DNA from: Cystobacter ferrugineus
GTDB taxonomy: Bacteria; Myxococcota; Myxococcia; Myxococcales; Myxococcaceae
Assembly (NCBI RefSeq): GCF_001887355.1
Contig: NZ_MPIN01000006.1
Location: forward strand, 558,001 to 622,000
Length of the DNA stretch: 64,000 nucleotides
Direction: 5' to 3'
Shown one piece after another: positions 60,101-64,000 of the stretch (positions within the stretch are counted from its first letter, which is position 1; every line of letters starts with the position of its first letter). The position numbers and the translations under genes are program-made. The notes under the pieces are model-generated. The model had not been told where the DNA came from. It worked only from the letters and a program-made list of their open reading frames with translations, and ran no database searches.

Positions 60101-61510
60101 ATGAAGAACAAACTCATCGGTTCATTGGTTCTGGCGTGCAGTTGGCTCGGTCCCATCGCCTGCGCTGGCGACACGCCCGCGCCCGCCGCCCAGGGCGGCG
60201 ACGCTCCATCGTCACCGGCGGCCCCGGCGCCAGGCAGCCCCGCCGTCGACGCCGCCGCCAGTTGCTCCATCACCCAGGAGCGCGTGCGAATCACCGAAAT
60301 CGATGTCGGTGCGACGGTCGTGAGCAACGAGGACGAGGTGGCGCTCAAGCCGCTCGTCATCTCCCCCATTCCGGCCGGCGGTTCGCGGCTGGCCTGGATG
60401 GGCAATGACGGCAAGGTGCACATCACCCAGCTCGATGCGAGCGATCGCCCGGTGGGAACGTCCTTCGGCCTGCCGGCGAATGACTTCGCCGACCTGTACG
60501 CCGACAACACCGGTGGCACGCTGTTGTTGACACGGAATGCGAAGGGCGGAGGCACGCTCAACTGCGGCGCACCGACCAACCTCTGTGGCACTCCGCCCAA
60601 CCCGCCCGTGCCCTGCTACGACATGTACATGGTGCGCTTCGACGGCACCACCGAGACGTGGGCCACCGTGCTGACGAGCTCCAGCGAGACCCTGCCGCCC
60701 TACTCCACCGGACCCAAGGGCCCCACCGTCTACATGATCTGGTGGTACGCCCACCACGGGCGCATCGCGTTCGACGGCACGCGCTACGCGGGTTACTTCG
60801 GCGCGGCGATCAGCGTCTCGCAGAATGGCTGCATCAACATCCACCAGGGCGACCGGATGAAGGTCGTCGGCACCGACGGCAAGCTCCAGTCCGGCGGCTT
60901 CGATTGGGGTTGCAGCCACAGCGGTTATGAGCGGCTCATCTGGGATCCCACGGCCCGAAAGTTCGTCTCCATCTGCAAGACCGACAACAACAACCGGATC
61001 GCCTTCGCCCCCACCTACAAGACCATCCAGCCCGTCGACCTCGCCTACTCGAACCTGGGCAACCTGGTGACGGCCACGGGCGGGGGTTACTGGCTCACCA
61101 CGAGCAACATCCGGTCCGGACAGACGCCCAACGCCAACGGGCTCGCGGACGTGCACCTCCTCCACTTCGTGGACGGCGCCCCCGACAAGGACATCATCCT
61201 GGCGAGCGATGCGGGGCTCAACAACCGCGCCCCCCACCTGGCCGCCTATGGCCAGAACCAGCTCCTGGCGGCCTGGGAGACCTCGACGCGGACGGGAGAT
61301 CTGGTCCGGAACGACACCAGCCGCAAGCTCTACGTCCAGGCGCTGGATCGCGCGACCGGCGCCGCGAACGGCTCGGCGCTGCAGGTCGATGTGAAGGGCA
61401 ACCGCTATCAGGACTTCGTGGCCTTCCCGGATGGCAGCGTGGCCTTCGCCGCACCGGGCAGCAGCGCGACCAAGATCAAGATCCTCCGCGTCCTGCCCTG
61501 CGCGGGGTGA
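60101..61510 (+). CDS. Secreted lipoprotein, possible beta-propeller
   Basis: A 469-residue predicted lipoprotein (signal LIGSLVLACSWLGPIACAG, Cys near 21). A Pro/Ala/Ser linker is followed by repeats of about 50 residues with strand pairs such as SRLAWMGNDGKVHITQLDAS, GRIAFDGTRYAGYFGAAISV and HLAAYGQNQLLAAWETSTR. That is the kind of pattern seen in beta-propeller surface proteins. Paired Cys in the middle (NCGAPTNLCGTPP, DWGCSHSG) suggest disulfides. No enzyme motif is seen. The ATG at 60101 follows a weak GGACGG ribosome site. Confidence 0.55.
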   Translation: MKNKLIGSLVLACSWLGPIACAGDTPAPAAQGGDAPSSPAAPAPGSPAVDAAASCSITQERVRITEIDVGATVVSNEDEVALKPLVISPIPAGGSRLAWMGNDGKVHITQLDASDRPVGTSFGLPANDFADLYADNTGGTLLLTRNAKGGGTLNCGAPTNLCGTPPNPPVPCYDMYMVRFDGTTETWATVLTSSSETLPPYSTGPKGPTVYMIWWYAHHGRIAFDGTRYAGYFGAAISVSQNGCINIHQGDRMKVVGTDGKLQSGGFDWGCSHSGYERLIWDPTARKFVSICKTDNNNRIAFAPTYKTIQPVDLAYSNLGNLVTATGGGYWLTTSNIRSGQTPNANGLADVHLLHFVDGAPDKDIILASDAGLNNRAPHLAAYGQNQLLAAWETSTRTGDLVRNDTSRKLYVQALDRATGAANGSALQVDVKGNRYQDFVAFPDGSVAFAAPGSSATKIKILRVLPCAG

Positions 61511-61523
61511 GAGGAAGACAGGA

Positions 61524-61551
61524 GGGGTGCCGTCGAGTCGGTCGGCACCCC
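61524..61551. terminator. Nine-bp hairpin between convergent genes
   Basis: GGGGTGCCG (61524-61532) pairs with CGGCACCCC (61543-61551) over a ten-base loop, and TTCATCG follows. It sits between the stop of the lipoprotein gene and the stop of the leftward DUF6010 gene. It is probably a shared terminator. Confidence 0.65.
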
Positions 61552-61577
61552 TTCATCGCCGCGCGGAAGAACTCCCC

Positions 61578-62045
61578 TCAGCCCTCGCTGGCCCCGGGGA
61601 CTCGCGCGGTGCCCGTGGTTCGACGAAGCCACTCGAACACGGAGGGAGCACCCGCGAAGCACCACAGGGCGATCACCGGATCGCACAGGGCACAGCCGAA
61701 CGATGACGTTGCGTCGAACGGGATGATGGGATTGCCGTAGAGGTGGTGGGCGAAATCCCAGCAGGTATGCAACAGCCAGCCGGCACCGATGATGCGGTAG
61801 TCCTCGAGCCCCCGGTACGCGCAGTAGGCGATGATCGCGTTGAAGGCGAACTCCCAGACGCCGAAGCCGCCGCTGAGGTACGCGGCGCCCGCGCCCGCGA
61901 TCATCACCGCATTGAACTTCTGTCGCGCTGGCTCCCTGAGCAAGGAGCAGAGGCAGATGTACAGCAGCCCGATCAGCACTGGCGCCACGTAATGCAAGAC
62001 GCCCAGCCCCCGGGTCTTCTCGATCAGCAACTCCGTGAACGGCAT
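61578..62045 (-). CDS. DUF6010-like membrane protein
   Basis: A 155-residue protein with about four to five hydrophobic segments (YVAPVLIGLLYICLCSLL, FNAVMIAGAGAAYLSGGFGVWEFAFNAIIAYCAYRG, ALCDPVIALWCFAG). The central IGAGWLLHTCWDFAHHLYGNPIIPF holds several His residues that could bind metal. I recall the arrangement from proteins labelled DUF6010, but cannot confirm. AGGAAAG lies close to the ATG. It is divergent from the next lipoprotein gene. Confidence 0.6.
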   Translation of the reverse strand: MPFTELLIEKTRGLGVLHYVAPVLIGLLYICLCSLLREPARQKFNAVMIAGAGAAYLSGGFGVWEFAFNAIIAYCAYRGLEDYRIIGAGWLLHTCWDFAHHLYGNPIIPFDATSSFGCALCDPVIALWCFAGAPSVFEWLRRTTGTARVPGASEG

Positions 62046-62210
62046 GGCTTTCCTTTCACTGAAACCTCTCCAATGCCTCCACGCTAGGGTCGCCCGTCAC
62101 ACCTGAACAATTGGCGGAAGTGCCATGAATCAACGGATTCCGGCCAACGGACATCCACGGAAAAGTGTCCTTAAGAAACACGTAACAATTCCGTCACAAG
62201 CTGTCCGTCC

Positions 62211-63254
62211 ATGTGGATCCGCCTCCGCCGTCCCCCATTCCGCGGCACGCCGCGTGGACTGACTGCCCCTCCCGTACTCCGAGCCCTGGCCGCCGCGACC
62301 GGGCTCTTCCTGGGTGGCTGTGGTACCCAGCAAGACACGCCCCCCGAGGACACACCGCCGGACTCCACACCGGCGGGAGACCCCAACGTGCTCGTGGGCA
62401 CCTTCCAGGTGCTCCTGGTGCCGCCCGTCGCCGCCTCGAGCGGCCAGTCCGAGACGCCGGGGTACACCACGGTGGTGGGCAAGATCTACGATGGCCCCTC
62501 CCCCTCCCAGATCATCTGGCAACAGGCCGCCCAGGGTGGAGACTGCGAGCTGCGGACACCGCGCGTCCCCTTCTGCGGCACGCCCTGCGGTGGCAGCGCG
62601 GCCTGCGTCGACGATGACAAGTGTCAGGCCTACCCCACCGCGCGCGCCGTGGGCGCCATCCAGGTCAAGGGACTGCGCACGGCCTCGGGGGCCACCGAGT
62701 TCTCGATGAGCCCCATCGCCAACAACTACCAACCCCCGGCGAGCGTCTCACTGCCCTATCCCGCCTTCTCGGAGGGGGAGGAGATCGTCCTCACGGCGGC
62801 GGGCGCGTACTACCCGGCGTTCACCCTCGAGGGGCGCGGCATCGCGCCGCTCCAGTTGCTCGATGACAGCCTCACGCTGCAACGTGGCCAACCTCTGGCA
62901 TTGCACTGGGCGCCTGCGGGCCAGACGGATGTCTCCACCATCCACGTCAAGCTGGACATCAGTCACCACGGTGGGACCAAGGGGATGATCGAGTGCGACA
63001 CCGCGGACACCGGCTCGCTCCAACTGTCGGCCGAGCTCGTCACGCAACTGCTCGACCTCGGGGTGGCGGGCTACCCCTCCATCCTCGTGACGCGAAGGTC
63101 GGTGGGCTCGGTGACGATCGCCCCCGGCCGGGTGGACCTGCTCGTCTCCTCCGAGGTCGAGCGCGCGGTCATCGTCCCCGGCGTCACCTCGTGCGGCGAC
63201 AACTCGGATTGCCCCTCCGGCCAGACCTGTCAGCCGGACCTCACCTGTGGCTGA
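62211..63254 (+). CDS. Secreted lipoprotein of unknown function
   Basis: A 347-residue protein. The signal region ends in ALAAATGLFLGGCGTQ, a good lipobox. A Thr/Pro/Asp-rich linker leads to a beta-rich body (VGTFQVLLVPPVAASSGQSETPG, LAFHWAP-like LALHWAPAGQTDVSTIHVKLDISHHGG). The C-terminus is a small Cys cluster, CGDNSDCPSGQTCQPDLTCG. That is the CxxxxDCPxGxxC knot that is very common at the ends of myxobacterial surface proteins. The start at 62211 may be a little early, since the twenty residues before the hydrophobic stretch are unusually basic. Confidence 0.6.
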   Translation: MWIRLRRPPFRGTPRGLTAPPVLRALAAATGLFLGGCGTQQDTPPEDTPPDSTPAGDPNVLVGTFQVLLVPPVAASSGQSETPGYTTVVGKIYDGPSPSQIIWQQAAQGGDCELRTPRVPFCGTPCGGSAACVDDDKCQAYPTARAVGAIQVKGLRTASGATEFSMSPIANNYQPPASVSLPYPAFSEGEEIVLTAAGAYYPAFTLEGRGIAPLQLLDDSLTLQRGQPLALHWAPAGQTDVSTIHVKLDISHHGGTKGMIECDTADTGSLQLSAELVTQLLDLGVAGYPSILVTRRSVGSVTIAPGRVDLLVSSEVERAVIVPGVTSCGDNSDCPSGQTCQPDLTCG

Positions 63255-63285
63255 GAAGCTCATGACGCGTCAATCCGGAGGACGA

Positions 63286-64000
63286 ATGGTGAAGACTCAC
63301 ACAGCGAAGTGCCTGTGGGGCGTGACGCTCCTGGGCGGTCTGCTCTCGGCCGCGTGCGGCAAGAGCGACAGTCCCTCCACCCCCGCCATCGAGTGGACGT
63401 GCCAGGCCCCCAGCACCACCGAGGCGCCCGACTTCCTCGAGCAGGTGGGCTGCGAGACGGACTTCCAGGCACTCGCCTCGGAGCCCATCGACTCGAGCCT
63501 GCCCGGCGCGCGCTCGGTCAAGGTGGTGTTGGATACGGCGGACGACAACGCGCTCTACTTCCAGAACAGCACGCGGTACCAGATCCACTACCAGTTCGCC
63601 TCGACCCACCTGTCTGGCAATGGGTTGCCCATCGTCCCCGCGCTCGCGTCGTTCAATGCCTCCGAGTACTTCAGCCCCGAGCGCCGCTTCGTCCTGGGAA
63701 CCGTGACGTACTACGAGGGCCCCAGGCTATTTGCGCTCGAGCTGTCACCCTATGACACCGCCTCGGCGACGATGATCACCACGCTGTTCCAGAAGGTGAA
63801 GGGCTCGGCCTTCTTCGGCTCGGAGCTGGTCTTCCACCCGACCTCGGCCGCGGTGGAGGTGGAGGCCAGACGGCTGCCCGCGGACATCCCCATCAAGAGC
63901 ACGGACGACATCTACGCCGCCATCGACTACCAACCGCTGACGCTCGCCTCGGGCATCGGCCGGTTGCGCTTCGTCAAGGCGGTGGACCTGGAGGACGAAT
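63286..64000 (+). CDS. Lipoprotein, probable PEP/pyruvate-binding domain protein (partial at window end)
   Basis: 238 residues are visible before the window ends. The ATG at 63286 is preceded by GGAGG; the signal LWGVTLLGGLLSAACGK has a good lipobox. The readable part has SVKVVLDTADDNALYFQNSTRYQIHYQF and ends ALELSPYDTASATMITTLFQKVKGSAFFG, then YQPLTLASGIGRLRFVK. I recall this order from the N-terminal region of myxobacterial surface proteins with a C-terminal PEP/pyruvate-binding domain, but that domain lies outside the window. It follows the previous lipoprotein gene by 31 bases, so the two may be one operon. Confidence 0.55.
   Translation, partial: MVKTHTAKCLWGVTLLGGLLSAACGKSDSPSTPAIEWTCQAPSTTEAPDFLEQVGCETDFQALASEPIDSSLPGARSVKVVLDTADDNALYFQNSTRYQIHYQFASTHLSGNGLPIVPALASFNASEYFSPERRFVLGTVTYYEGPRLFALELSPYDTASATMITTLFQKVKGSAFFGSELVFHPTSAAVEVEARRLPADIPIKSTDDIYAAIDYQPLTLASGIGRLRFVKAVDLEDE

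Noticed and set aside
1-64000. CRISPR arrays, rRNA operons and complete tRNA genes
   Set aside because: No regularly spaced direct repeats, rRNA stretches or complete cloverleaf sequences were seen on either strand.

Overview
The window looks like a chromosomal segment of a myxobacterium, most likely suborder Cystobacterineae (Archangium, Cystobacter or a relative). The GC content is very high with strong GC3 bias, which creates long spurious antisense frames. Several families are typical of this group: two DUF4388 proteins, a DUF2378 (TIGR02265) protein, a lipoprotein with NGLAF repeats, many small lipoproteins, and a SitA-type toxin lipoprotein. The genus call is inference from gene content only.

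Layout. 0-10.4 kb holds housekeeping and metabolic genes: the 3' end of a 3-hydroxybutyrate dehydrogenase, a class C beta-lactamase-fold hydrolase, a TauE/SafE exporter with its DUF1634 partner, leucyl aminopeptidase, and a leftward lpxC - DsbA-like lipoprotein - DUF4388 - pyrF run. 10.4-17.5 kb carries Holliday-junction processing (ruvB, ruvA, ruvC) with yebC and some unknowns. 17.6-29.7 kb is mixed: a pseudo-receiver/DUF4388 protein, a secreted polyester depolymerase-like esterase, oxidoreductase, methyltransferase, AraC regulator and alpha/beta hydrolases.

29.7-34.7 kb is an accessory island and the most interesting part. It has an intact toxin-immunity pair resembling the Myxococcus SitA/SitI outer-membrane-exchange toxins. 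The putative immunity protein is an internal duplication with a ribosomal L7/L12 C-terminal-like pattern. A second, decayed toxin/immunity pair keeps its ATGA gene overlap although both genes are frameshifted. The island also holds a frameshifted IS91-type transposase remnant, a tRNA-like hairpin lacking a D-arm, and an outer-membrane porin.

34.8-36.5 kb is an ArsR - SRPBCC - DoxX - DUF1801 cassette with a textbook operator placed between its -35 and -10 boxes. 36.7-40.9 kb is an RNA-repair locus: rtcB and rtcA run leftward behind a good sigma-54 promoter, and the divergent activator gene rtcR sits on the other side of it. 41-54.4 kb holds a repeat lipoprotein, a DisA_N-like protein, a transporter, a DTW-domain tRNA modification enzyme, DUF2378, an S41 protease, an AmpG-like MFS transporter, and a DUF1990 pair of which one member is fused to DUF4126. 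54.7-64 kb is accessory again: a probably foreign BAAT-type hydrolase, a DUF2278/lamin-tail protein paired with a phospholipase D-like protein, and several secreted lipoproteins. The last of these runs off the end and is probably a PEP/pyruvate-binding-domain protein.

All identifications come from reading motifs and recalled family patterns. No database search was run.
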